From the NCBI RefSeq assembly GCF_000002985.6, contig NC_003281.10, forward strand, positions 930,001 through 994,000: a stretch of 64,000 bases of DNA. The letters are read 5' to 3'. Positions within the stretch are counted from its first letter, which is position 1. Every line of letters begins with the position of its first letter. The position numbers were made by a program, and so were the translations under genes. Positions 45,689-58,289 of this stretch are shown in pieces. Source of the stretch: Caenorhabditis elegans. Its lineage: Eukaryota > Nematoda > Chromadorea > Rhabditida > Rhabditidae. Under the pieces are notes generated by a model, which was not told where the DNA came from, ran no database searches, and saw only the letters and a program-made list of their open reading frames with translations.

Positions 45689-48600
45689 AAGTCTAAGCCT
45701 GAACCTGTGTACAAGTCTAAGTCAAAGTATAAGCCTAGGCCTAAGCCTAAGCCTAAGCCAAAGCTTAAGCCTGAACGTGAGCCTAAGCCTAAACCTAAAC
45801 CCAGCCAAGCTCTCAATTGAATAATTTTTTAAAGCATTACCTGTGATCTTTAGAGTGATTTTTGACAAGATCCGACACTGCGGGTGTTTTCTTAGCAAGC
45901 ACTTTCATCTTGTTCGCGTAAATGATGTTATAAAATGTTGCTCCAAAATCGTTTTCCAAACGCTTTGCAGTACTTTGCACCCGATATAAACGATCACTAA
46001 GATATTTTCGAACAGCAGATATTGGTGGGATGAATGCCGAGTCTGTGGAAAACAGTGTGAATTAAAAATATTTCAGAATACAAAAAATTGAGCTTACTGT
46101 CGATTTCTTGATCACCGGACTGCGTGTTTAAATTGACAAAGTCAATATCCTTTAGTGCAGGCTCTCTTTTCCAAAAAAAAAAATGCAATCACAGCAACAG
46201 GCACTGCAACAATTAAAAAAGATGCAACGCCGATGATGATATAGGACCAAGGTGAACTTCTGAAACATATAATAACTGATGAAAGACTAATAATCACAAA
46301 TCAACTCACTTTTCCAAGAAACTCAATTCCTTTGTTGGAGAAGATCCAGGGGATCTGGGAGATTGACTTCCTTTCTGACCTTGAAGCTTAGACGTGGCTT
46401 TGCTGTACGCAGTGAAAGATGTGTCCAGTGCTTGCAAGGACTTGGCAGAGTCATCGAAAGCTTTGGAGAACTTGGCGGAATCATAGATTTGAAGAGATCT
46501 CAGAAGGCTCAAGAGTGTGTCGAGTTGGGATGCTGATGCTGATCTTCTTCTTCTTGTCGACAGGCGATCCTTCAACTTTTCCACAGAACCAATGATAGCT
46601 GGCAAGTTGATTTTGATTCCCGGAACTTTTTTGGCATCTTGGAAGAATCCAGAATAATTAGAAAGTTTGAAGGATTTCACTGGTTTCACAGATTTCTTAA
46701 AATCTGAAATGGCCGTCTTGATCCTGTTCAACTCGTCCTCCAATCCATCCAGTGAATTCAAATTCTTGACATCTGATGGATTCAACTGATGCTTCTTCAT
46801 CTCTTCATCAATCACAGCTTTCAACTCCTTCACAATCTTCAAATCAACTGTCTGGCTACTCATCATCTGCATATTCGTGATTCCACGTGTTGCCATTCCA
46901 ACCACTTGTGATCCTACAGAAATGTTAGTGAATGTTGACAATGCTTCAGTTTCCATATGCTTTGAAGTTTTGATTCCTTTGATGTAGTCTCCTAGTACTT
47001 TGAGAGTGCTTTTTAGTTTTGGCAAATGACCTATTAAAGTACTCAGATCAACTTTTTTGAATAATTTTGGATCTCTATAGTCTCTGATGACTTCAATAAC
47101 TGGCTTCAATGAATCAATCCCCTTGATATTCTCCAAAAACTTTATGTCATCTAGGAAACTTTTCAAGTCGTCAACAAAAGTAGTAAGGTTACCAAAACTC
47201 GTTTGGATTTTTGTGACTGTTTCCGTAATAGTTGGCGCTTCTTTCAATTTTTGGGCAGCTTTCTTGGCAGGTAGAATCAACTTGTAGATGTCTTTGAAAT
47301 CCGAACTTTTCTTAAATAATTCAAGTTTTCCTTCAGCTGCAGTCGTTATGTTTTTCATCTTCTCCAATTTGATCGTGTTCTTTGCAGATCGTAAAGTTTT
47401 TGAAAGGTGGACCAAAATTTCAAGAGCAGCGAGCTTCGAAGAAAGCAACTTCATTTTATCAATAAGTTGACCGATGACGTCAATCGCAGGAATCCTGATT
47501 GCAGATTGAGGAATCTCAATACCTGTGACAGTCCCAATCAAAGGCCTTACAATAACAGTGAGATCCTTAAGACTGTTGACTTTCTGATACAGGTTAGACA
47601 CATCCTTGAAAATCTTTTCCTCGACCGGCACAATCGATAGATCAACCTGCTGTGCATTGTTCCCCAAAGTCTTCAATTGATTCAAGGCCTTTCCCAGATT
47701 GTAAGCTTGTCCATCAACTGTCTTATTCACCCATTCATTCTTCAAGTCAGTAAAGATCATTTGAATATCTGAGATTCCATTTAACAATCCTGAGATTATC
47801 TTGAAATTAACCGATTTTTTAAGACTTCGAGACAAGAATAACTCATGAAGTTGTGAGATCATCGGAGCTTCTGGTTTTATTTTTTCAGCCAGTGTGTTCA
47901 ACTTATTGATGTTTTCTTGGACTTGGGGTAGGAGAGAACCATCTAGACTGTTTTTATATGGGAAAAACTCAGCCACTGCTTTGTAGACTAAATTGAGGGA
48001 AGGATAGGAAATGTGAATGTTTCGGAGATGCTGATTTTGTGCGTAAACATTATATTCTTCCAAAGTCCAATCTTTGAATTTTGGTAAATGAGGCGCCATG
48101 TCACTTAATTTGATATTAGCGTCATCATCACTGGTCACTCCTTCCATACTTTCCATTTCGTTTAGAAAAATAACAATTCCTTTTGCAAAAGAATCTACTT
48201 TGCTCCATTTTATCTTCAATGCATCAAGTTGAGTCTTGTATACATCGTCTTTAGGAATAATGCTCCCTGGGACCACACCCTTAGTCTTCTCATAAACAGA
48301 CGCAAACATCATAAGCTGTTCCTCAAGCTGCTCACTACTCGAATCTAATTTCCTTTGGAGCCCATTAATCCCATCAACAATCTCAGTTAACTTATCAGTA
48401 GTGATTGCAGATATTTGAGTAGGAGTGATAGTTCCAAAATGAAGTAATTCAGGGATTAGATCATCAAAAGTGATAGTTCCATTGGAGAGTCCATATTGCA
48501 TAGAAATACCAGTTGTAATACGAGAAATCATTTGCATTTGGTTGAGTGAAGACGAGAACTCGTCTGAAAAAAAATCAATAACTATTATAGTGGAAACATT

Positions 48601-49000
48601 TTCTAGGAATATATGAATCAGGGGACGTGCGGCAAGTTCTGTAGTTAGCTGGCTAAGAATTGAAAATCCTTTATTTTATGGAAACTGGGCGACGGGTATC
48701 ATGCTCGGCAAAACGTCGCAACTTCATAGCATACTCCTGCAACTTAATAAAAACATTTATATAACTTTGTAAAAAGCTGTTAAGAAGTTGCGAAAACCAA
48801 CGGGATTGTGAGCGAAATTTAGCTTTACATCTGCTAAGAAATTGCAAAAGTCGTCTGAAAAGCTGCAGAAGTTTGCTTAAAAGCTAAAATGCCTAATTGT
48901 TGTTAAGAAGTTGCAAGAGTGTGCTATGAAGTTAGGCCGTTTTGCCGAGTGAATTGATATGGCCAGCCGACCAACGCCCCGGTCCCAGGGAAGACGATAG

Positions 49001-49075
49001 TGGCCGGCGCCGGGATTGAACCCGCACCATGTGAGTGGAAGGCGCACCTTATCCACTAGACCACCACACACGCCT
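49001..49075 (-). other. tRNA-like sequence (Gly-UCC-like)
   Basis: Read on the minus strand: GTGGTCTAGTGGATAAGG (A box), GCGCCTTCCAC (anticodon arm with TCC), then GCGGGTTCAATCCCGGC (B box, T arm pairing 4 of 5). Extra bases in the anticodon loop argue against a working tRNA. It lies in intron 2 of the gene at 43311-49588. Confidence 0.45.
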
Positions 49076-49094
49076 CTTCTCTCTACTAAGTAGG

Positions 49095-49310
49095 GCTTCC
49101 ATCTCGGCGCCGGTGCGGCGCCTTCGCCGGCCGGCGAGGCGCCTCAAACAGCCTCAAGCCGCCACTTTTGCCGTCATTGAAAAACACGTAAACTTATTTT
49201 CATTTATAGTTTTTTTTCCAAAACTTTTTTAAAGCGGCGAGCGGCGACGGCGAAGGCCGGCCGGCGTGAGGCGCCGACGCCGCGTCGCGCTCACACGGAA
49301 ACCCTACTAC
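49095..49310. repeat. GC-rich inverted repeat
   Basis: GCCTTCGCCGGCCGGCGAGG (from 49120) and CGAAGGCCGGCCGGCGTGAGG (from 49251, in pieces) form inverted arms around an AT-rich centre, in the same intron as the tRNA-like sequence. It is related to the repeat at 40935-41260. Confidence 0.75.
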
Positions 49311-49589
49311 TAAGTGCTTTTCGTTCATTTTGCCACTTTCTGAGCTTAAAAAATTCCCATTTTGCGGAATTTGCCGCACACCCCTGATCTGAATCTTTCT
49401 TTAACTTACCAGTTGCACGTGGATTTCTGTTGAACAAGTATTCATAAGCTTTTCCAATACCATCAGGGGCACGTTCATAAACAAGTCGACCAGCGTGTAC
49501 ATTATGCCATAGTATCAACGATACTATAGGGATAATTAACTCTGAAAATGTACAAAAATTGAGAGGAATTTCAAACTGACTTACTCATT

Positions 49590-52030
49590 TTTACGATTCC
49601 AAGAACGGATTTTAAAATTGAGAGTTTGAAATTGGAAAACTCGAAGTAATGATTAAATATTGACTGAATAAAGTTGAAAAGCACAGTTTTGTATTTGAAT
49701 AGTTAAATTTTTCCGAAAATATGTGTTTTTTTCCACCTAAACTACACAGCCACGTGTCAAAAACTTTGTCAATAGAGCACATTCTCAAAGTTACTTGGTT
49801 CAAAAAAGTACTCGCTACACTGGAAAATTGGCTGAAAGGCGCGCAAAAAAGTCAAGAAACAACCAACTCACTCATTTTATATTTGAAGAATTTCGTATTT
49901 TCAAGCAGCAAACTTTTGATGATTTGGACAATCGAAAAGTGAAAAACGTGGAATAATTTGGAATTTTGTCAAAATGTGGAAAATGTGGAGCACGTGAATA
50001 TTCAATTTTCGAATTCAAGTTTTTAGTTTTGTTTAGAAAATTTATTTAGTTTTTTTTAGAGCACGTTCAAGGAATAAAAACGTGAAAAATTGATTTAATT
50101 TCTGCGCCTCTCATTTTTAAATCAAAGCGCCAGCTTTCTGGAAAAATACAAGCAAAATTGAAAAATATTATTAGAGAATGATGGCGATTTTTCAAGCAAA
50201 GCGGATTTAAATTTTGAAAGATAGATTATGCCTAGATCTGCCTTGTTGCTGCCGCCTTGCCTGCCTCCGTGTCACCCTCATGCCTACCTACGCCTACCTA
50301 CGTCTACCTACTTAATGCCTATTTAATGCCGCCGGACACCTGCGCAAAGAAAATAATAAGCAACTCACTCATTTTTAATGAAGAAATTCCTTATTTTGAA
50401 TCTCAAACTGCTGATGATTTGGACAAATTGAAAATCGTGGAATAATTCAAATATTGATCAGAAATTGATTTTTTACTATGAGACACGTGGAGTTGATTTA
50501 TGTGCTTCACGGGAATATTCTTATTTTAAGAAAGTCGAAAAAGTTGAGAAAGTTTAAATTTTACACGTTTATAGAACAAATTCATTTACAATTTTAAGCT
50601 TTCTCAAATGTTATCGGATTAAAATTTAAAAAAATGAGTATATTCTAGAGCTTCCAATCCGGTGCGCCGCGGAACTCAAAAAGTAAGAAAAAACCACCAG
50701 TCGCCCAAAAAAAGACCCAAAATAACTGTATAGTTGTCGATGATCACCTGCTCCCGCACTTCCCGGGAGGCTAAATTTTCACAACTTAGTACATAAGAGG
50801 GCCTAGTTTTTATTATTTTATTACGTCTGTGGCCTCCTCGATTGTGTCACACAAGAGCGGCGCTATAGACGTCCCATTGTGTGAGTTCCATAATTCTTAT
50901 TGGAAAGGAAAATGGTACAATCTACGCAGGTGCAATCCGTATTATTAAGCTCTCTTGCCAAAAGACGTCTGACTGGAAAACCCAACAGCAGCTGAAAATT
51001 GATTTTAAAAAAATATGAAAAGAACTGATAAGAGCTTGCCACACCTTAAATTGAAATCGATTCTGTGAATTTCACCCAATTTTTGATTTAAAAAAATTAC
51101 GGGTTCAGTGCCAGGCTTGGGCTGGGCTTGGGCTGGCTAGTTAAACTCTCCAACCCTGCAAAACTTTTTCTCACTATTTTTTTTGAATACTTTGCTTTTT
51201 TTGGGCACTTTTTGGGCAATTTTTATGGTTTTTTGCCGGACTTTAGAATGTCTCATTTTCCGTCTTTTTTTTCTGCTTTTTCTGAATTCTTGAATTTTTT
51301 GGGATTTACATTTTTTTTTTCTCTCCCCCGCCCAGCCTAAGCCTAAATCTAAGCCTAAGTCAAAGCCTAAGGCACGCAGCTGTTCAACAGGGAATACAGA
51401 AAGACTGGTGTGTAATAGGCACAGCAGGTGCACGAACAATTATCGATCAAAATATTATAAAACAGGCCGGCCCTGTGTAGCATGACGTAGCATGCGGGCA
51501 TTCTCGATAATTTTCTGTGTGGCCAGACTACAGATATTTCTGCTGGTTTTTTGTTGCTTTTTCACATAAGATATTGGATATAGTCGGGGGTAATGTAGGA
51601 TTACTGTAGGATTACTGTAGTAGTACAGTTTTTTTTTTTCAAATTTTTTTGTCGAAAAATTCGTCAAATCGGCAAACTGCCGATTTGCCGGAAATTTTCA
51701 ATACCGGCAATTTGCCTCTTTGCCGATTTGCCGGAAATTTTCAATACCGGCAATGTGCCGGTTTGCCGGAAAAAATCGTTTGCCGCTCACCCCTGGGGGA
51801 TCACTTCATTAGTACTTTATAATTGTTGTAAGATTACTGCAAGAGCACTGTAGGATTACTGTAGGATCCATGTAGGGGTACTGTAACACTACTGTAATCA
51901 AAAAAGTGCCAACGAACAAAATACTCAAATTTTTAACAGTATTATTTTTTGTATCAGCACATTTCCAAAAACCAACATAAACCGAAACATTTTGCTGCAA
52001 ACCCTGAGCTAAGTTGATTCTGAAATTTGA
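49590..52030. other. intergenic, repeats only
   Basis: It contains two further copies of the first exon and flank of the gene at 43311-49588 (near 49873 and 50370), a CCTACCTACG short tandem repeat at 50270-50320 and TTAGGC-type repeats at 51335-51372. It ends with the inverted partner of the 36040-36520 repeat at 51370-51880. A less AT-biased stretch at 50660-50940 carries no motif I recognise. Confidence 0.6.
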
Positions 52031-52568
52031 TTCCAAACAAAACCCCCAATATTTTCACTGGTTCCAATAGGACGTATCATCTATCAAATAAACAAAGAAC
52101 CCCCCTTCCGCTCGTAAATTCCTTCTCCTCCTCTTCCTATCTTCTCTGTCACCGTCTAATCCTCTCGCGTTGTCTCTGTGTCTCTCACTCTCTCGCTCAC
52201 TCTAGTGACATTCCGCATTTTATCGATTTCGGCGCGGTTAATTTCGACTTTTTTCTCTTGCGTTTTTTTTTCTCAATTTTTGGAATTTTTTTTAAAGACT
52301 TGTGCTGCATTTTCAATGAGAATTTAAAAAAAATTGGATTTTTGATCAAATTCTAAGAGAAAAATCGAGTTTTATTCCAATTTTAAAATTTTTGCAAATT
52401 CATTTTAGACATTCTTATGAAAAATCAGTTTGTTCGGTAAAATCGACTTGCAAATTTAAATTTTTAAAGTAAAATTTCAATAAAAATTCAGTTTTTACCC
52501 ATTTTCCATTGAAAGAGTTTTTGTTGCCTGCGCCTCCCCTTCTATCACTGCTCTCGCTCTAGCTTCAC

Positions 52569-53235
52569 ACTTTAAAGGCGCACAACTCCGCGCAGATTAG
52601 AGATAGCTGAAAATTGTCAACTAACAAAATGTGTACCTTGAAATTTTAAACAAGTTTTTTTTTTAAATTTTTATACCACTTTTTTCCTCGGAGCTATGCG
52701 CCTTTAAAGTTGGGCGCACCTCCCCTTCGTGGTTCTCCCTGGGGTCGTCAACTTTAAAGGCGCATAACTTTGTACAAAACAGAGATATATAAAAATTGCT
52801 AACTAATAAAATATTTATCTTAACATTTTAAAGAATTTGTTAATTTTTAAAATTTTTTATACCTCTTTTTCCGCAAAGTTATGCGCCTTTAAAGTTAGGC
52901 GCGCCTCCCCCTCCACCTCTGAAGCCTCCAAATTTAAAGGCGCATATCTCCGCGGAGAGTAGAGATATCTAAAAATTGTTAACTGTCAGAATACTTATCT
53001 TGGAATTATAAACAAGTTACTATTTTTAAAATTTTTTTACCTCTATTTTCCGCGGAGTTACGCGCCTTTAAAGTTAGGCGCCATGCCCCCCTTCCCCTTA
53101 TGAAGCCTCCAACTTTAAAGGCGCATAACTCCACACAAAAGAATGCTATCAAAAACTTGTCAACTATCAAAATATTCATCTCGAAATTCTACGCATTTTG
53201 TTAGTACACAATTTTTTGATAGCTCTCAAATTCAA
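52569..53235. repeat. tandem repeat, 181 bp period, palindromic core
   Basis: Units start at 52569, 52751, 52931 and 53112 (spacings 182, 180, 181). Each begins ACTTTAAAGGCGCA and, about 135 bp on, carries the inverse TGCGCCTTTAAAGT. The fourth unit is cut short where the polypyrimidine tract and CAG acceptor of the TBC gene begin. Confidence 0.9.
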
Positions 53236-53260
53236 AAAGTTATGCCCGTTTTTCTTCCAG

Positions 53261-56200
53261 ATGCAAATCTCATCCACCTCATCAAATGGCAACTACGCGA
53301 ATATCGAACGGATGACAGTTTCATGTCCGCCGGAGACTTTCGACGAGACCGTACCTCTTAAACAAATAAAAAAAGAGCTCACTTTCGTAATAGAACGGCC
53401 TGAAAAACCAGGAGAAGTGAGTTTTTCTTAACTGAAATTCGGAAAATTCCAAAATTTTCCAGACATCCTCGCATCACGGCAGCAAACGAAGTTCCGTCTG
53501 CTATGAAGGCGACGAGGAGTACGATAATGTGGATGACGACGTGGCGATTGCAGAGAATCGGCACATTTCTGAAAATTTGGAGCATTTTGAAGAGCCCGTG
53601 AGCACGATGAGAGCTCAGAATTCGGTGAAATTTGCGGATAATATAGTGGAAAATCATCCGGAGACTGATAGATTCGGATTTTTTACGATACAAAATAAAT
53701 GGTAAGAATTTTTTTTTTGAATTTTCATGTCAAAATTCGAGTTCATCACCCCAAAATTACCCCACTACAAAAGTTTCAGCTCATTTGGAGCCAATGTCGT
53801 AAGATCTGGTGTATTGGGGTACGGTAGTCGGTGTTTGCGTACTTTCGGAGTTACAGTACCCCTCAAAACTTCAAATTAGAGCTAGAGACTTTAAACAAAA
53901 TCGTGGAAGGCCCAAATGTTACGCTAAATCCGAATTTGTTGATTTTTCTTATAAATAATGTGTGTGAAACCAAAATTAAAAAAAAAAACAGTTTTTTAAA
54001 CAATGAATTTTGGCGACAATATTTAAATTGGTGACTTTTCATGTCAAAGTTCGGATTCAGCACCCCAAAATTACCCCACCAGCAAAATTTCAGCTCATTT
54101 GGAGCCAATGTCGTAAGATCTGGTGTTCTGGGGTACGGTAGTTGGTGTTTGCGTACTTTCGAAGGTACAGTACCCCTGAAAACTGCAAATTAGAGCTAGA
54201 GATCTCAAGTAAAATAGTAAAACCCAAATTTTACGCTGAATTCGAGTTTGAAATTAAAATTTTCTTAACATTCAAAATTTCAGCTCCACGCCGCCAATAG
54301 ACTCAAAAATTCTACGACGACGAGAGAAAAAATGGATTCAAATGCTCGACAACTGGCGGTACTTCATGGATGAAAAATTTGAATTAGTGAAGAATCGATG
54401 TCGAAAAGGGATTCCGCCGAGCCTACGAGGCCGGGCGTGGAAATATTTAAGCGGTGCCACGTACCAGATGGAAGTATCTTCAAATCGATTTGTTTTTGAT
54501 GTGAGTTTTTGTTTTTCACAAGTTTCCCGTCAAAAATTTGTAAAATTAATATCAAAATCGAAGTTAGCATAAAATTTCAGTCTAGAACTATTTTAATAGA
54601 GTTCTGTAGCTTAATTTTGAAATTTCGAAGGATACTGTAGCCCCGGAAGTACGCAAACACCGACTACCGTACCCCAATACACCAGATCTTACGACATTGG
54701 CTCCAAATGAGCTGAAATGTTGGTGTTGGGGTAATTTCGGGGTGCTGAATCCGAATCTTGTCATAAAAATTTACGAATTCAAATATTTTCGCCGATTTCC
54801 ACTGTTCAAAAAACTATTTTCTAAAATTTTGGTTTCACATAAATTATTCATAAGAAAACTTGATAAATTCGAGTTCAGCGTAAAATTTGGGTCTTACACT
54901 ATTTTGTTTGAAGTCTCTAGCTCAATTTTAAAATTTCGAGGGGTACTGTAAGCCCGAAAAGTACGCAAACACCGACTACCAAACCCCAATACACCAGATC
55001 TTACGAAATTGGCTCCAAATGAGCTGAAATTTTTGGGCTAGGCTAATTTTGGCGTGCTGATTTCAAATTTCGCATTAAAATTTTTGTGAAACTGACAGTT
55101 TTCAAGAAAATCGCACAAATACTAATTTCAGTACTGTGTCAAACAAGCCGGTGACCCGAAATGGAACGACGATATACAGAAGGACTTGAGCCGCCAGTTT
55201 CCGGAACACGAAATGTTTGCCAGGGTGGGAAAGTACGGAAATAATGGGTGAGTTTGATTTTAAGGGTCCCGCCACGAAAAGGGGTACTGTAGCAGTGATT
55301 TTAGCTGTGTCAAAAATTTCCAAAATGACCGGAACCTAGGCATGATTATACTTTTCTGAAAGCTGAAAATTTGCTGATTTCAAAAAAATTATTTTGAAAC
55401 AGATTAGAGTACTGTAGACCAAAGTACGGTAGTTTTTTTCCAGGAAAAACGACCTTTTCGACTTGCTCAAAGCCTGGACAATTCTCCATCCGGAAGAGGG
55501 CTACTGTCAAGGACAGGCTCCAATTGCAGCGGTTCTCCTGATGCACATGCCGGTCCGCGACGCCTTCTACTGTTTTGTGCAGATCTGTCATAAGTACCTG
55601 CCCGGGTACTACAGCAGTGGCCTGGAAGCCGTACAAACCGATGGGGATATACTGACGAAGTTGATAAAGGACAGGAGTAAACTTACCTACAGACATTTTG
55701 TGAGTTTTCGGAAAAAATTTGATTTGAGAAAAAAAAAGCAAAAAAAAAATTTTTCTCGAAAAATTCAAAAAAAAAAAATGTTTCTCTTCACTTCCTTGAA
55801 AATTCATGTTAATATTCGAGTTCTACGCAAAAATTGGCTTTAAACCTTTTTTAGTTGAGGTTTCTAGCTCAATTTTTAAAATTCAAGGATACTGTAGCTC
55901 CAAATGTACGCAAACACCAACTACACACCAGATCTTACGACATTGGCCTGAAACAAGCTAAAATTTGTGGGTCAGAGTAATTTTGAGGTGCTGAACTCGA
56001 ATTTTGTATTGAAAACCTGCAAAACCCACTAGTTTTCACGTAAAAATGTTTTTTTGTAACATTTTGCATCTACAGTAACCCGATAGCTGTTGGGTTTCAA
56101 AAATTTAAAAGTTTAAATTTGGATTTACCACCTTAAATTTACCCTATCCCGCTTATGAATAAGGTGTGTGAAACCGAAATTTTAGAAAATAATTTTTTAA

Positions 56201-58286
56201 ACAGTGAATTTCGGCGAAAATATTTGAATTCGTAAATTTTTATAACAAAATTCGGATTCAGCTCCCCGAAATTACCCTAACACCAATATTTCAGCTCATT
56301 TGGAGCCAATGTCGTAAGATCTGGTGTATTAGGGTACGGTACTCCGTGTTTGCGTACTTTTGGGGCTACAGTACCCCTTGAAATTTCAAAATCAAGCTAG
56401 AGACTTTAAACAAAATAGTGTAAGACCAAAATTTTACGCTGAAGTCGAATTTATTAAGTTTTCTTATGAATGAATCCCAGATCCGCAGTGCATAGCGCTT
56501 GAAGAACGGATCGTCCTTTAATCCTTTAATCCTTTTTTTAATGTGTGTGAAACCAAAATTTTAAAAAATAGTTTTTTAGACAGCAAATTTCGGCGAAAAT
56601 ATTTGAATTCGTAAAATTTTATGACAAAATTCGGATTCAGCACCCCAAAATTAACCTAACACAAACATTTCAGCTCATTTCGAGCCAATGTCGTAAGGTA
56701 TGGTGTATTGGGGTACGGTAGTCGGTGATTGCGTACTTTTGGGGCTACAGTACCCCTTGAAATTTCAAAATCAAGCTAGAGACTTTAAACAAAATAGTGT
56801 AAGACCAAAATTTTACGCTGAAGTCGAATTTATTAAGTTTTCTTATGAATAATGTGTGTGAAACCAAACTTTTAGAAAATAGTTTTTTAGACAGCAAATT
56901 TCGGCGAAAATATTTGAATTCGTAAATTTTTATGACAAAATTCGGATTCAGCACCCCAAAATTAACCTAATACAAACATTTCAGCTCATTTCGAGCCAAT
57001 GTCGTAAGGTATGGTGTATTGGGGTACGGTAGCCGGTGATTGCGTACTTTTGGGGCTACAGTACCCCTGGAAATTTTAAAATTAAGCTAGAAACTTCTTC
57101 TCAAAAGTTTTAAAACCCAAATTTTGCGTTGAACTTGAATTTCACATTAACTTGAAGTTTTGAAACGTTTTTAGTCTAGAAAAATGTGAAAAAATTTCGC
57201 TCAAAATTTTTTTGTACAGATTTGCCGATTATCGATGTTTTTTTCTTGCAGAAAGCCAACGGAGTCGACCCAGCGTTATACATGATCGAGTGGTTTATGT
57301 GCTGCTTTTGCCGAACACTACCCTGGCCTACAGTACTCCGCGTATGGGACATGTTCCTGTGCGAGGGCGTCAAGATTCTGTTCAAAGTGGCGCTGGTGCT
57401 ACTGAAATTCGGAATTGGGACGCCGTCACAGATTAAACAGTACCCCGATATGCCTGCAATTGTGACCCGGTTACGGAATTTACCTGTAGAAATTATGGAG
57501 GAAGAGTTCTTGGTGCAAAAGGTGGGAAAATTTTGATTTTTGGAGAATTGGGCGAATTTTCATAAAAATGCAGCGTCAAATTCGAGTTCTACGCAAAATT
57601 TCAGTCTAGAATCTTTTTAGTAGATATTTCTAGCTTAATTTTGAAGTTTTGAGGGGTACTGTAGCCCCAAGAGTACGCAAACACCGACTACAGAACCCCA
57701 ATACATCAGATCTCACGATATTGGCTTCAAATAAGCTGAAAATTTTGGGTTGGGGTGATTTTACTATGCTGAGTTCGAATTTTTACATGAAAATAATAAA
57801 AACAAATTAGCCACACTTTCAGAAACCGAATTTTTTTCAGAAAACAAATATAATGTACGTTCAAAATAAAATAGCAAAATAAATATTGTGAAATTCGATT
57901 TCTACGCAAAATTTCATGCTAAAATTATTTTAGTAGAGCTTTCTATCTTCATTTTGAAGTTTGGAGGGGTACTGTAGCCCCAAGAGTACGCAACCACCGG
58001 CTACCGTACCCCAACACACCAGATCCTACGACATTGGCTCCAAATGACCGGAAACTTGCGGGTTAGGGCAATTTTAAGGTGCTGAACTCGAATTTCATAC
58101 TTAAAACCCTGAAAAAATCCTAGTTTTAGCAACAAAATAATTAAAATTTTGAAAGAAAAATTTTTTCGAATTTTTTTGTTGAATATTTGAAATATTTTTA
58201 AGATCTCCGAAACCAATCTAAACGACGCGGATATGGAAAAACTTCATTTTGGAGCCATGAAAACCCGACAAATGAGATTTGACTGA
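53261..58286 (+). CDS. tbc-10: TBC-domain Rab GTPase-activating protein, TBC1D10 group
   Basis: Exons are 53261-53416, 53463-53701, 54284-54500, 55132-55247, 55444-55699, 57252-57521 and 58203-58286, giving 445 residues in consistent phase. The N-terminal third is acidic and likely flexible. The TBC domain starts near [20 protein letters not shown]; the arginine finger is R225 in IQKDLSR and the glutamine finger Q265 in [24 protein letters not shown] and [11 protein letters not shown] are typical of TBC1D10/EPI64. It stimulates GTP hydrolysis by Rab proteins and so turns off membrane-traffic signals. The start follows a TTTTTCTTCCAG acceptor. The C-terminus is short; further exons or isoforms cannot be excluded. 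The symbol rests on the TBC1D10 match and memory. Confidence 0.88.
53730..58130. repeat. about ten copies of a 250-bp dispersed repeat in TBC introns
   Basis: The core is GCTCATTTGGAGCCAATGTC, then GATCTGGTGTATTGGGGTACGG and TTTGCGTACTTT in sequence. It occurs in forward orientation near 53780, 54090, 56290, 56680 and 56990, and inverted near 54680, 54980, 55920, 57690 and 58000. All lie in introns and both orientations occur within single introns. Confidence 0.85.
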
Positions 58287-58289
58287 CCC

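Larger units (their letters stand above)
43311..49588 (-). pseudogene. WSN-domain receptor tyrosine-phosphatase-like gene, probably disrupted
   Basis: Exons are 49588-49585, 49541-49410, 48563-46310, 46259-46098, 46042-45841, 44723-44289, 44218-44049, 43905-43751 and 43562-43311. Signal peptide MKLIIPIVSLILWHNVHA is followed by a WSN-like region (SLNQMQMISRITTGISMQYG), a 750-residue helical ectodomain, a membrane segment (SYIIIGVASFLIVAVPVAVI), a phosphatase domain (YIHASYV, IEKFWWMARQE) and a charged tail. HCVDGVSRS keeps the catalytic Cys and Arg, but WPDHGVP is replaced by WNGLNAL, losing the general acid. An 11-T run after the membrane segment (minus-strand T's at 46173-46183) shifts the frame by one base, and TGA interrupts exon 6 at 44540-44542. 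If both lesions are real the phosphatase domain is not made. Confidence 0.75.

Noticed and set aside
49001-49075. A functional tRNA-Gly gene
   Set aside because: The acceptor stem does not close and the anticodon loop has extra bases; recorded only as tRNA-like.
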